NCBI GenBank assembly: GCA_016710985.1
Contig: JADJTX010000001.1
Location: forward strand, 1 to 32,225
DNA from: Ignavibacteria bacterium
GTDB lineage: Bacteria; Bacteroidota; Ignavibacteria; Tepidaquicellales; Tepidaquicellaceae
Direction: 5' to 3'
DNA: 32,225 nt
The notes beneath the pieces are model-generated. The model was not told where the DNA came from, did not search any database, and saw nothing but the letters and a program-made list of their open reading frames with translations. How positions within the stretch are numbered: position 1 is the stretch's first letter; the number at the start of each line of letters is the position of its first letter. A program made the position numbers and the translations under genes. This document shows, piece by piece, positions 9,182 through 19,700 of this stretch.

Positions 9182-11005
9182 GAAATTTACTTGCAATAAT
9201 TATACTTTGTTTTATCTGCACATTACAGTTTCGCAAATTCAAGGTGAAAATTTTCCAGTCCTTTTCTTTGACACAAATAATAGTCAGCACGATTACTCAA
9301 TAATATATCCAAAATCACCCGGTCATTATACTTGCGAGCAATGGCGAGAAAGAATTGATTCTGTATGGGGACCGGGCTTACCAACCTAAAATTAAGCTTT
9401 CCATCTTTGATAAATTTTGGTCAAAAGTTGATTCTTCATATGCTTGTTTTAATAATAAAATTGTCAATTGGGATTCATTAAAGCAAGTATACAGACCACA
9501 AATAGTTTCAGGAGTTAGCAGAGGCAGGTTTATAGGCATACTGAATCATTTGACAATGATTTTGCAAGAATCACATACAAAAATAATTGATTATGGTTTA
9601 AACATTTCAAATATTGAAGATAAACCCCTTTTTATATTAGGCGGATGGAATAATAATGGTCATTTTGGAGCAGGTCTAACTCCTTTGCAGGATAGTACAT
9701 TGTTAATATATCAGGTAATTCCTCAACATCCGCTGGGTTTGGAAAGAGGTGATGTAATTCTTGGATATGACCGGGTTCCATGGAAAGTTCTTGTGGAAGA
9801 AATATTATCTTGTGAATTTCCTATAGTTTATGATTATAGCTGGATAGGGTCATCTCCCAGCGCTTTCAATCATTCATTATTAATTAGCGCAGGAATGAAC
9901 TGGCATCTTTTTGATACAATTGACGTAATAAAATATTCAACTGGAGATACTTTGCATCTTTCAACAAATCCATTAAGAAATCAAAAGATGCAGTTATTTT
10001 GTACAGAACAAATGAACATTCCGGGAATTTCAAAACCCGTTTATGATCAGCAGCTTTGTTCATATGGAATTGTTCCGGGGACTAACATAGGATATATATA
10101 TGTCTGGGGTTGGTGGGGAAATGTTTCAGGTCAGTTTTATAATGCTGTACTATCATTATTGAATACGGAAGGGTTAATATTAGATTTCAGATATAATGAA
10201 GGAGGCAATATGTTCCTTAGTGATCCAGGCTTAAGTTTGATGTTTGATACATCAAAACAAACAATTGATTGGGGCTACAGGTGTTCTCCAAATCCTATAG
10301 AAATGTGCATCGAAAACAATCCTGATCCTTATAATATTCCTGGTGAACCACCGGGATATAATAAACCAATAGCTGTTTTAACGGGCCCGGGTGCATTAAG
10401 TTCTGGAGATCAGGTTGCATTAAGAATGAAATACCATCCTCATGCAAGATTTTTTGGTAAGTCAACAGCAGCAGCATTCAATGCACCATATTGGTACCAA
10501 ATGACGAATAATTATTGGCTATTGATAGCAGAATATGATTCTTATGAATTGAATAACCCGGGAGTTTATCTTACTCACAAAGAGTTTGAAGTTGACGAAA
10601 ATATTTGGCTTAGCAAAGAGCTTGTCAGACAAGGAAGAGATGATGTGGTTGAAGCTGCAATTTGCTGGATAGATTCTTGTGTTATCGGAATTTCCAGTAC
10701 CGGGTCAACAATTCCTAAATCTTTCACTCTATCTCAAAACTATCCAAATCCATTTAATCCAGTAACAAAGATTAAGTTTGATGTACCCCAAATGGATTTT
10801 TACGGGATCCTCTAATGAACAAATTGTAACTTTGAGGATTTACGACATATTAGGACGGGAAGTGGTTACTTTGGTAAATGATAAACTTGATCCCGGTAAA
10901 TACGAAGTTGACTGGAATGGCAATAATTTTTCTTCCGGGCTTTATTTTTATAAAATGGATGCAAATGGTTTTTCAGATACAAAGAAAATGGTATTAATCA
11001 AATAA
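9178..11005 (+). CDS. T9SS-exported S41-family (tail-specific/C-terminal processing) peptidase
   Basis: About 608 residues. The start at 9178 (MRNLLAIIILCFI, signal peptide) overlaps the upstream stop as ATGA. A short frame break near 9215 and another near 9380 lead into a long clean stretch. It has a helical N-terminal part (FDKFWSKVDSSYACF), a PDZ-like region (GLERGDVILGYDRVPW) and the S41 core. The core contains GLILDFRYNEGGN and LTGPGALSSGDQVA with the presumed nucleophile Ser (residue ~407), then ARFFGKSTAAAF with the presumed general base Lys about 20 residues later. This Ser-Lys arrangement matches Prc/CtpA. A T9SS sorting domain (SQNYPNPFNPVTKIKFDVP … KKMVLIK) ends it, with one extra base near 10802. 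The substrate is unknown. A surface or extracellular protease is inferred. Confidence 0.85.
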
Positions 11006-11067
11006 TTAGCATATAATAATAATTCCAAAACCTTTACAAATTTAATTTTATTAAATAGATATTCCTT

Positions 11068-11097
11068 CATTTTCTAACACTTTAGTGTTAGAAAATG
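11068..11097. terminator. Perfect 14-bp inverted repeat, candidate bidirectional terminator
   Basis: CATTTTCTAACACT pairs perfectly with AGTGTTAGAAAATG across a two-base centre, 63 bases after the stop of the S41 peptidase gene. It closes the cargo operon. The T tract after it is short (CTTCTTTAT), so termination rather than protein binding is likely but not certain. Confidence 0.55.
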
Positions 11098-11158
11098 CTT
11101 CTTTATACGCCAATATTTCAACAAAATTCACACAGTTGTGCTATAGTTACAACAGAAA

Positions 11159-11178
11159 TATACAAATATGTTTGTATA
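11159..11178 (+). promoter_or_regulatory. Promoter -7 box inside an operator-like dyad
   Basis: TATACAAA-TATG-TTTGTATA is a perfect 8+8 dyad. Its right side contains TATGTTTG, an exact TAnnTTTG -7 element of Bacteroidota-type sigma-A promoters. It sits about 36 bases upstream of the M43 protease start (11214). A regulator bound here would cover the promoter. No clear -33 TTTG at standard spacing was found. Confidence 0.45.
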
Positions 11179-11213
11179 AATATATTACTTAATCAAAATC
11201 AGGAGTGTATAAA

Positions 11214-12511
11214 ATGAAACATCGCAGACTAGCAGTAGTTTATATGATTCTTTTCAATGTTCTGTTGTTTTCACAACACACAACATCGCAATTGAATCTT
11301 GAAGAATGTGGAACTATGACAAATTACGAAAGACTAAAACAGGAAGACCCTTCTTATGAAAAAAGACAGAGTGATCTGGAAAAAATAGTTCAGGAGTATC
11401 TCTTGCAAAATCGGGATAATCCATGGCAGAATATAAATATACCCGTGGTAGTACATGTAGTGTATAAAACCGCTTCTGAAAATGTATCAAATTCCCAGAT
11501 AAATGATCAGATAAGGATACTTAATGAAGATTTCAGAAAATTAAATACAGATGCATGGAAGGTACCAAGCTGGTTTCAGCCATATGCTGCTGATTGCCAG
11601 ATAAATTTCTGTTTAGCTACAAAGGATTCCCGCAATAAAAGTACGACCGGTATCATTAGGAAAAGTACAACAAAAACTTCCTTCCTTGTAAATGATGATG
11701 TAAAATTCAAAATCGTGGAGGAAGTGATGCATGGCCCACGGATAAATACTTGAATATTTGGGTATGTAATCTTGACCAGGGCGGAATTATTGGTTATGCG
11801 CAATTCCCGGGTGGTTACGCTGCTGGTGATGGTATTGTTGTTGATTACCAGGCATTTGGAATTTCTGCAAATAATTTTCCGGAGTACAACTTAGGCAGAA
11901 CTGCCGTTCATGAAGTGGGTCATTGGTTAAATTTAAGGCACATTTGGGGTGATGATAGCACTGAATGTACGGGAACAGATTTTGTTGATGATACACCTAA
12001 CCAGGGCAGCCCAAATGTAGGCGGCATTGCAGTGAATTCTATTATCATCAGCTGTGATAACGAACCATACGGTGATATGTGGATGAATTACATGAATTCA
12101 ACATGGCATGTTTCGAGGTATTTATTCACAACCGGCCAGACGGACAGAATGCAGGCTGTCTTTGCCACAGACCCGAGAAGGATGGCTTTACTTAACTCTA
12201 ACGGCTGCGGAATGAATAATGCACCATATGTAAACAATGAAAAAGAAGCAGACTTCAGCCTTTCTGGCAACTATCCCAACCCATTTAATCCATCGACAAC
12301 CATCAGCTTCAATCTGCTGCTAAGCGGATTTACGACTCTAAAAGTATATGATATTATGGGCAGGGAAGTAAGTGAACTTATCAGCGGTGAATTAAATGCC
12401 GGAAGTCATTCCGTAACTTTCAACGGAGATAATCTTGCTTCAGGGATATACTATTACAGGCTTGAATCATCAGGCAATGTTGCAGTTAAGAAAATGCTGC
12501 TTGTAAAGTAA
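11214..12511 (+). CDS. T9SS-exported M43 (cytophagalysin/pappalysin-like) zinc metalloprotease, one frameshift
   Basis: About 432 residues. AGGAG lies 8 bases before ATG 11214, which I prefer over the upstream GTG. A signal peptide (MKHRRLAVVYMILFNVLLFS) and a pro-region are followed by the catalytic domain starting INIPVVVHVVYKT, typical of M43. The zinc-binding motif is HEVGHWLNLRHIWGD (His, Glu, His, His; residue ~232 onward). Further down are the Cys-containing DDTPNQ segment and the Met-turn MNYMNS. The frame breaks once, near 11712 (loss of one A in CAAAA), and the healed sequence is KFKNRGGSDAWPTDKYLNIW, exactly as in the family. The sorting domain (SGNYPNPFNPSTTISFNL … KKMLLVK) predicts export and surface anchoring or release by T9SS. 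It is separated from the S41 gene by a terminator and has its own promoter-like site. Confidence 0.9.
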
Positions 12512-12520
12512 AGAAATTAG

Positions 12521-12554
12521 TATACCTAACCCCGGTATGGCGGGGTTGGGTATA
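12521..12554. terminator. 14-bp hairpin after the metalloprotease gene
   Basis: TATACCTAACCCCG pairs with CGGGGTTGGGTATA (one G-U) around a GTATGG loop, only 10 bases after the stop at 12511. It is GC-rich in its upper half and lacks a T tract, so it may terminate weakly or protect the 3' end. Confidence 0.6.
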
Positions 12555-12601
12555 AATATTAAAAAAGATATATGAAATCTACGAATCAAGGTCGTACCAG
12601 G

Positions 12602-12628
12602 GTCGAAAAAATGATGTTGATAAAATAA
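12602..12628 (+). pseudogene. Remnant of a T9SS sorting-domain tail
   Basis: The codons read VEKMMLIK and stop, the exact last residues of the sorting domains in this window (compare KKMILIK at 7736). No upstream coding sequence joins it. It looks like the scar of a deleted cargo gene or of recombination between sorting-domain repeats. Confidence 0.5.
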
Positions 12629-12794
12629 GTTCACAAATCAGAGAAAGAACAAGCATTTTTTGATTTATAATGGAGTCTTTTTGAAATTATGTGTTCACAA
12701 CTTTACAAAATTTTCTTTGGATTAGAAGAAATCAAACAACAAATTGAAGAAAGAAAAGAAGATTCATTTCAATTACGTAAACTATAAAAATAAC

Positions 12795-13154
12795 ATGGCT
12801 TTAAGGAAACGAAGTACCTCAGCGAAAGTTACGAAAGCCGAAACGCGGCTTGAAGCAATGAAAGGAATAAATGCTGCACATGGAAAAACGATTAATTACG
12901 GCGGAGAGCAATATCCGCTGAGTGAATCCGAAATGAGAAATTCCATAGATGAATGCAGGGTGCTTATTAATGAATACAACCACATGCTTGAGCTTGCTGA
13001 TGCGAAAGCGGTGCAGATTAAACAGGCAGAAGAAAAACTCGGTGACTATTATACGCGGGTACTTGCCGGCGCTAAAAGCATATTCGGGGTTGATAGCGAT
13101 GAAGTTACAGCACTTGGAGGTACGAAGAAGAGTGAAAGAAAAAAGACGATTTAA
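12795..13154 (+). CDS. Small unknown coiled/helical protein (MALR family), intact copy
   Basis: 119 residues from the ATG at 12795. I prefer this start because the degenerate paralogue at 28276 begins with the same MALR. The N-terminus is basic (MALRKRSTSAKVTKAETRLEA). A middle part INYGGEQYPLS is followed by a long helix (ECRVLINEYNHMLELADAK…QAEEKLGDYYTRVLAG). The C-terminus is KSIFGVDSDEVTALGGTKKSERKK, a motif I recall from small uncharacterised proteins in Bacteroidota and cyanobacteria. It has no signal peptide, so it is cytoplasmic. It sits between T9SS cargo genes but does not resemble them. No known function. Its occurrence beside mobile-looking DNA here and at 28276 hints that it travels with the islands. 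Confidence 0.65.
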   Translation: MALRKRSTSAKVTKAETRLEAMKGINAAHGKTINYGGEQYPLSESEMRNSIDECRVLINEYNHMLELADAKAVQIKQAEEKLGDYYTRVLAGAKSIFGVDSDEVTALGGTKKSERKKTI

Positions 13155-13174
13155 TCATAAATCAAGGGGTAGTT

Positions 13175-15137
13175 ATGCACAAAAATACCAAAGTATTAAT
13201 AATCATAATATCATGTTTAATGAATTTCAGTTCAATTTTATCCTCTCCCTGGGTAAGCGGGTTTCATCTTCCCAATGGAGTTTCTTTGACTGTTTATGCT
13301 TCAGTTGTAATGAATGGAGAATTGTATATCGGTGGAAGTTTTCAGGCAGCTGGAGATAAGAAAGTAAACAATATCGCCAGGTGGAATGGTACAACTTGGT
13401 CTGAATTAGGTTCAGGACTTAATGGTGATGTTTATGCTTTGGCCAAAATAGGTTCTGATCTTTATGCCGCAGGTTACTTTTTACAAATGCCGGCGGGATT
13501 CCGGCTAACAATATAGCAAAATGGGATGGAACAAATTGGTCAAGTCTGGGAACAGGTTTGAATTCATGGACTTACTCTTTAGCTGTAAATGGAACCGATC
13601 TATACGCCTGTGGTGATTTTGGAACTGCAGGTGGAGTAACACCAACAAAATAGCTAAATGGGATGGTTTCAACATGGTCACCATTAGGCAGCGGACTTAA
13701 TAACAGGGCTAATGTCATTTACTATGTAATGGATGCACTCTACGCTGGCGGTCACTTTGGAACGCGCAGGCGGAGTTTCTGCAATACGGATTGCCAGGTG
13801 GAATGGTTCCAAGCTGGTTTGCTTTGGGTTCAGGATTAAATACCGGTGTAGGTTCTTCGGTTCATTCAATTTCGTCTATTGGCTCAATATTATATGTAGG
13901 CGGTAGTTTCACTGCAGGTGGTGTTGCGGCGAATAATATTGCCGGCTGGAATGGTTCATCCTGGACTGCGCTTTCAAGCAGGACAAACGGAAGAGTTTAC
14001 TCGCTTACACCATCAGGAATCGATATGTATGCCGGAGGACCTTTTTACGACCGCAGGCGGTGAAACTGTTAATGGTATTGCCAAATGGGATGGCTCGGCC
14101 TGGAATCCGGTTTCAAGCGGAGTATCCGGCTACATCAAAACAATTACCTTTTTTGAGAATGAGATGTATCTGGGCGGTGGGTTCAAATCCGCAGGCAGCC
14201 AAAAAATGAACAATATTACTAAATGGAACGGTACTGTTTTTTCACCGTTAAGTGCGCCGGGAGGGAATGGGTTTAACGGGATAGTAAATGCAATGGTTAA
14301 CAATTCTGAGAGCGACTTGTTTGCCTGCGGAAGTTTCAGCTCACCAGGTAATACAGATGAGAATAATAATGCAAAATGGAATTGTACTTCGTGGTCTGCG
14401 CTAACAACCTCATTAAATGCGGAGGTGAAGTCACTTGCAGCCCACAACAATGTTGTATATGTGGGAGGGAGTTTTACCACTGCAGGCGGAATTAATGCGA
14501 ACAATATTGCAAAATGGGATGGTAATAATTGGAGCCCTTTGGATAATGGTTTGAACGGCACAGTTGATGCTTTGGCAATGATCGGATCAGATCTTTTTGC
14601 AGGTGGAAATTTTACAGAAGCCGGAGGCACAAGTGTAAATTATATCGCGAAGTGGAATGGCTCATCCTGGAATTAAAATATGATGGGTCTGCATGGCTTC
14701 CAATGGAAAGCGGAGTTATTTATGCTAATACCACCGGAAGTGTTAATTCTCTATGTGTTTTAGGCAGTAACCTGTTTGTGGGTGGTAGATTTGAAGCTGT
14801 AGGCACAATACCTTCAAACAACATAGCAGTTTGGAATGAAACTCCAACAGGTGTAATAGGGATCGCTAATTTGCCCCAAGAATTCAAACTTAACCAAACT
14901 ACCCCAATCCTTTCAATCCTTCAACAAGTATCAGCTTTAGTTTACCTGAAAAGTCATTTGTTACTTTGCGGGTTTACGATATACTGGGTAGGGAAATAGC
15001 TGTTCTGCTAAACAATGAGTTAAACACGGGTAATCATTCAATCAACTGGGATGCTTCCAACTACCCCAGCGGAGTTTATTTTTATAAGATCGAAGCGGGC
15101 TCTTTCACAGAATCAAAAAATGATCTTGATAAAATAA
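13175..15137 (+). CDS. T9SS-exported propeller-like repeat protein, several frameshifts
   Basis: About 650 residues. AAGGGG precedes the ATG. A signal peptide (MHKNTKVLIIIISCLMNFSSILS) is followed by about ten 45-residue repeats of the form LYVGGSFTTAGGINANNIAKWDG.NWSPL..GLNGTV.AL. Each ends with a Trp, which suggests a large beta-propeller or stacked blades. The last ~85 residues are a T9SS sorting domain (LPQEFKLNQ…NPFNPSTSISFSLPEKSF in the healed frame, YDILGREIAVLLNNEL, SGVYFYKIEAG). The tail KKMILIK is restored by one A near 15118, ending at 15137. Frame breaks fall near 13488, 13648, 13770, 14040, 14680, 14900, 14965 and 15118. There is no catalytic motif. A surface adhesin or structural role is inferred. 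Confidence 0.8.
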
Positions 15138-15220
15138 GTTTACAAACCTAAATAATAAGTAGAGTTAATTAAACAAAAGTATTAAGGACAAATAGTTTAA
15201 TCTAAAGGAGAAGTATCAAA

Positions 15221-16462
15221 ATGAAAACATTTAAAACACTGGCAGTAATCTGCATATTATTTGCAGCAATCACGAGCCTTCATGCTGATGACAAGATCAA
15301 AATTGAGTTAAAGCAACCCCCGCCAAATCAATTGGGAGTTGGTGATATGTGGAACCTTACTTGAAAACACAACCAAAAGTGATATTAAAATTTATCTTAC
15401 CGGAACCGCAACGGAAGAAAAGGATGGTTTGATCATTGAAGGTAAATCAAAAGTGTTTACGATAAAACCCGGAAAGACCAATTACAAATACAACGATTTT
15501 TCCGGCGCCGAGGTGAAGTACAACAACGGCAAGTATAAAGAAATTATACTTAGAACAGGTAATGCGCCGGAAGGCAGCTACACGATATGTGTAACGGCAT
15601 TTGATGAAAACGGAACGGAAGTTGGCAAAGAAAACTGCATTTCACAGACTGTTCAGCAAATGGGAAGCATTACATTACTTACCCCGGGTGATGACGAAGA
15701 AATCGATCCTCAAATGCCAATAATGTTTACATGGACTCCGCTTTCAAGTACCCCTAAGGATGGCTATTCAATTAGAATAGCAGAAGTTAAAGAAGGAAAA
15801 TCACCTGAAGAAGCATTAAATATATGGCCATGGTATGATAAGCAATGTCCACCAAACTGCATTTTCGATAATAAATTTGTGTTACCCTTAGGAGAGAAAA
15901 AGTTTGAAGAAGGGAAAAAATATGCATGGCAGGTATCTAGTGGTGATGTCAAGAGTGAAGTATACATGTTTGGAAATGGTAGTTGGCAGTCTGGAAAAAG
16001 CAATACGGCTGGTATAATAATCAATGTTGGCGGCTCAGCGGATAAGCTGATACCTATGATTGGTACAAACATTAAGTTAAATAGTGGCAGCAACACATTG
16101 GAAGGTACAACTGATAAAGAAGGCAAATTAAGTTTCATCAAGTTGAGCAACGGATCATATACCCTTACTATGGGAAAGACAGATTCTGAGTGGATAGGAT
16201 GCCTTGTATACGTTATGCCGGAAAGTGAAGAATCGGGTTATGTATTTTATCTTGATGGACCCGCGGAGATGTTCAAAAATGGCTTATGCTTTATTTTACC
16301 AAACAGCACTTTTGTGACAATTAGGGGGTAGTGCCATCCGTTGATAATATTGTTAATCCTTGCAAAGGTGGCGGTCATTTGACAGGTTGTGGAACCTGTA
16401 AAGGTGTACATTGCTCCAATTTCGATTGTCTATTGGATCCTGATTTCAAGCCAAGTAAATAG
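15221..16462 (+). CDS. TANFOR-like secreted protein with Cys-rich tail (paralogue 1)
   Basis: About 413 residues. AAAGGAG lies 10 bases before the ATG, with a signal peptide MKTFKTLAVICILFAAITSLHA. The N-terminal ~210 residues form the module shared with the genes at 16714 and 22068: IELKQPPPNQLGVGDMW, DIKIYLTGTATEEKDGLI, ILRTGNAPEGSYTICVTAFD, SITLLTPGDDEEIDP…PIMFTWTPL and KYAWQVSSGD. This looks like an Ig-like plus FN3-like pair and resembles the TANFOR domain of Bacteroidota; I name it by memory only. A Gly/Ser-rich region follows. A frame break at 16326 hides a tail VPSVDNIVNPCKGGGHLTGC with C-x-x-C-type cysteines, ending at 16462. Another break is at 15358. The function is unknown. The T9SS sorting domain is absent. 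Confidence 0.7.
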
Positions 16463-16713
16463 AGTAGAACTGATGGATGAATTTTCAGAAACGAGGTTTT
16501 GTACTATTGCAACAAAGTTGATTCACAATACCAGAGCACTTAATGTGTAAGAAAATGATCTTCACTGGAAATGGCTGTTTACGAATAAAACGAAGTTCAC
16601 AACCACGTAATCTATTCTAAACATTAAAATAGATTGCAGACAAAACTGAAATAATATATAAACACTCAGCAACGAAACGAAGCAGGGTATTCAAAATCTA
16701 AAGGAGAAACAAA
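16463..16713 (+). other. Leader region between the two TANFOR-like paralogues
   Basis: No gene is seen. It contains a short 8+8 inverted repeat (AATCTATT at 16609 with AATAGATT at 16628). It ends in TCTAAAGGAGAA, the same leader as in front of 15221 (TCTAAAGGAGAA at 15201), so the duplication included the ribosome-binding region. Confidence 0.4.
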
Positions 16714-19700
16714 ATGTTGAAGGCAGAAAAATCCCGGTATACATCGGGGAAGGCAGTTTATAAAGTATTTTTGACACTATTGGTCATCGCAGCGGGATTC
16801 ACAAATCTATATGCACAAAATCAGGTTGATATCAAACTTAAACAGCCGCCGCCAAACCAAATGGGAGTTGGCGATATGTGGAATCTAGAGCTGAATAATA
16901 CTTCGGGAAAGGACTTGAAGATATATCTGACCGGTACAGCCACAGAAGAAAAAGACGGTCTAATAATTGAAGGTAAATCAAAGCCGTTTAATAAAGACAG
17001 GTAGATCGAATTACAAATACAATGATTTCTCCGGTGCCGAAGTTAAGTACAATAACGGCAAGTACAAAGAGATAATTTTAAGAACCGGCAATGCTCCCGA
17101 AGGCAATTATACTATCTGCGTAACTGCATTAGATGAAAGCGGTACAGAGGTTGGCAGGGAAAATTGTATAATCCAGAGTGTTGTGCAGATGGGAAGCATA
17201 ACTCTGTTAACGCCGGGCGATGGGGAAGAGATCGATCCAAAGATGCCAATTATGTTTACATGGACTCCTTTGACTAAAGGCGGTCCGTATTCATTAAGAA
17301 TAGTGGAAATCAAGGGTGATCAATCACCTGAAGTTGCGATGAAGCAAAACCGCGCTATATATGAAAAGTATGATATCAAATCTACAACCCATCAAGGTGA
17401 TCCAATTCATGGTGTAGATGTGAAACTTGGTATGAAATATGCATGGCAGGTAAGTAGTGGAGATGTGCAGAGCGAAGTATTGATGTTTATAATGAAATCC
17501 GCAGGTGGAATTTTCCCTTATGTTTCAATAAGAGATAATTTGTTCAGATATCCCTAACCAATATAATTTTGTACTCGATGTATCAATATTAGCTGGAACA
17601 ACATATGATCATGTAAACATTTTGAGCGCATCAGATATTACTATTTTTTCTACTGTTCCCCCATCAACACCAACACCATCGATAACGGTTTCATCACCAA
17701 CAAGTTTTCCTATTGTATTTAATTCACCATATCCACAAACTGTTAACGTAGCAGGTAATTTTAATACCGGAGGTATGAGCATTACAGATGTTGAATTTAA
17801 TGTAAAGTTTTCATATGCAGGAAGAACTGCCGAAGCAGGTGCGGATACAGTGCTAAATAATTGCCAAACCCCAGGCTGTGAAAATAATCTTATAACAAAC
17901 GGAGATTTTGATGAATGCTCTACCGGAAATCATCCTCTAGTGAATGGATGGTCTGAGATATTTCCGTATGACAACGGCAGGTACAATTTTGTATGTGTAC
18001 CACCTAACAATGCTATATCTACAACTGAACCGCAGTATACTTTCTGTGTGCCAACACCTACGACCGGAAACTATATAGGTTTTGGGTAAGCAAACATGAT
18101 CTAAATTATTACGAAGGCGCATTTAATAAATTAACTGTACCCATTCAACCCAATACAGGTAATTATGAGTTATCTTTGATTTAGCGAGTTTATTAACTGA
18201 AGGAAGTGGAACGGAACCTGCAAGTTTAGTTGTGTATGGAATTTATAATCCTTCTGATGTTTTAGGTGTAACACCTTCTTTTTGGAACTGAACCAGCGAC
18301 AAATCTATTCCCGGGCATGGTTAGATTAGGGGAAATCGTTGTACCACCAAACAACCCTAATTGCGTAAAGACAAGGGAAACTATCATATTTTCAACAAAT
18401 TCAAATTTTCTTACAAATGGCATAACACATATTTTGATAACAAGAAGTGACAATATGCATCTTAACGCGCTGGAATATGTTGCCGTAGATAATTTTTGTT
18501 TGACAAAAACCGATAAAATAACTGGTATTACCGATTGTGATAGCTGCGGCAACGGGCCAGTTTGGTATTTTGGAAATAAGGCTGGTTTAGATTTTAGCAA
18601 TGGTGACCCGGCTCCTTTAAATAGTTCTGCGATGACTTCTGCTCCAGATTTCACTACTGAAGGAACGGCAATAATATCTGATGCTGAAGGAAACATAAAA
18701 TTTTACACAGATGGGGTAACGGTATGGGATAGGAATAATCAAGTATTTGTACCTAATCAAGTTTTGAACGGCGCACAAACATCAACACAATCTGCAATAA
18801 TACTGCCTATGCCAGGAAATTGTAACAAGTATTATGTATTTACTGCACATGGAACTGATGGAGGAGATCCACATATAGGCCTAAGGTATACTGTAATTGA
18901 TATGACTTTAAATAACGGGTTAGGAGGGGCAGATCCTTCTCTTACAAATATACCGCTTCAAGCAAATGCAACCGAAAAACTTGCAGCTGTAAGAAGACCA
19001 GATGGAGGATACTGGATAGTAGCTCATGGGTTTGGTCCTGATGGTGAGAAATTTTTCACGTATGAATTAACAACAAATGGACTAACACCAAATCCGACAA
19101 TAAGCACTATCGGCAGATCTCATACAGGTTTAATTAGTAATAAAGTAGGTCAAATGAAAATTTCACCGAACGGTAATAGGATTGCAGTCGCTGTTTATGA
19201 GGATTCGTTCATTGAATTATTTGATTTTAATATGAATAATGGAGTAGTTACAACATCCACTGGATTATTTGAATTAACTGAAATACAACCTCCAAGGCGT
19301 TATGCATATGGAATTGAGTTTTCACCTAACAGTCAACTAGTTTATTTCACAACAACTAATAACCCACAAACAAATGGATTGTATAGGATTAATTTAAGTA
19401 GTTCTCCAAATTATACTATTGAAACTGTATTTGAAATCACACCACCAACAAGAGGTGACTTTCTCGGTCAACTTCAACTGGGACCCGATGGAAAATTTAT
19501 GTTGCAAGAAACAAAAGTAATCACCTAGGAGTTATTCAAACCCCAGACAATCCGGAACCAAACTTTGTTGATTTAGGTGTTCCATTGCTATCCGAAACAA
19601 ATAGTGATTGGGGTTTACCAACATCAGTTGTTTGCCCGACTGAGACAAAATCACAGGATGCGATTGTGAAAATAATATCCTGCAAAACGGAAACTATGTA

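Noticed and set aside
14130..14630. Minus-strand open frame of 166 codons
   Set aside because: A mirror of the Gly/Ala-rich repeats of the plus-strand propeller gene; repeated codons keep the opposite strand open by chance.
13175..15137. DNA tandem repeat array or CRISPR-like structure
   Set aside because: The repetition is at the protein level (about 45-residue blades) with diverged DNA; there are no identical repeats with unique spacers.
18262..18696. Minus-strand open frame of 144 codons
   Set aside because: Antisense to the well-conserved propeller of the giant secreted protein, with no ribosome-binding site.
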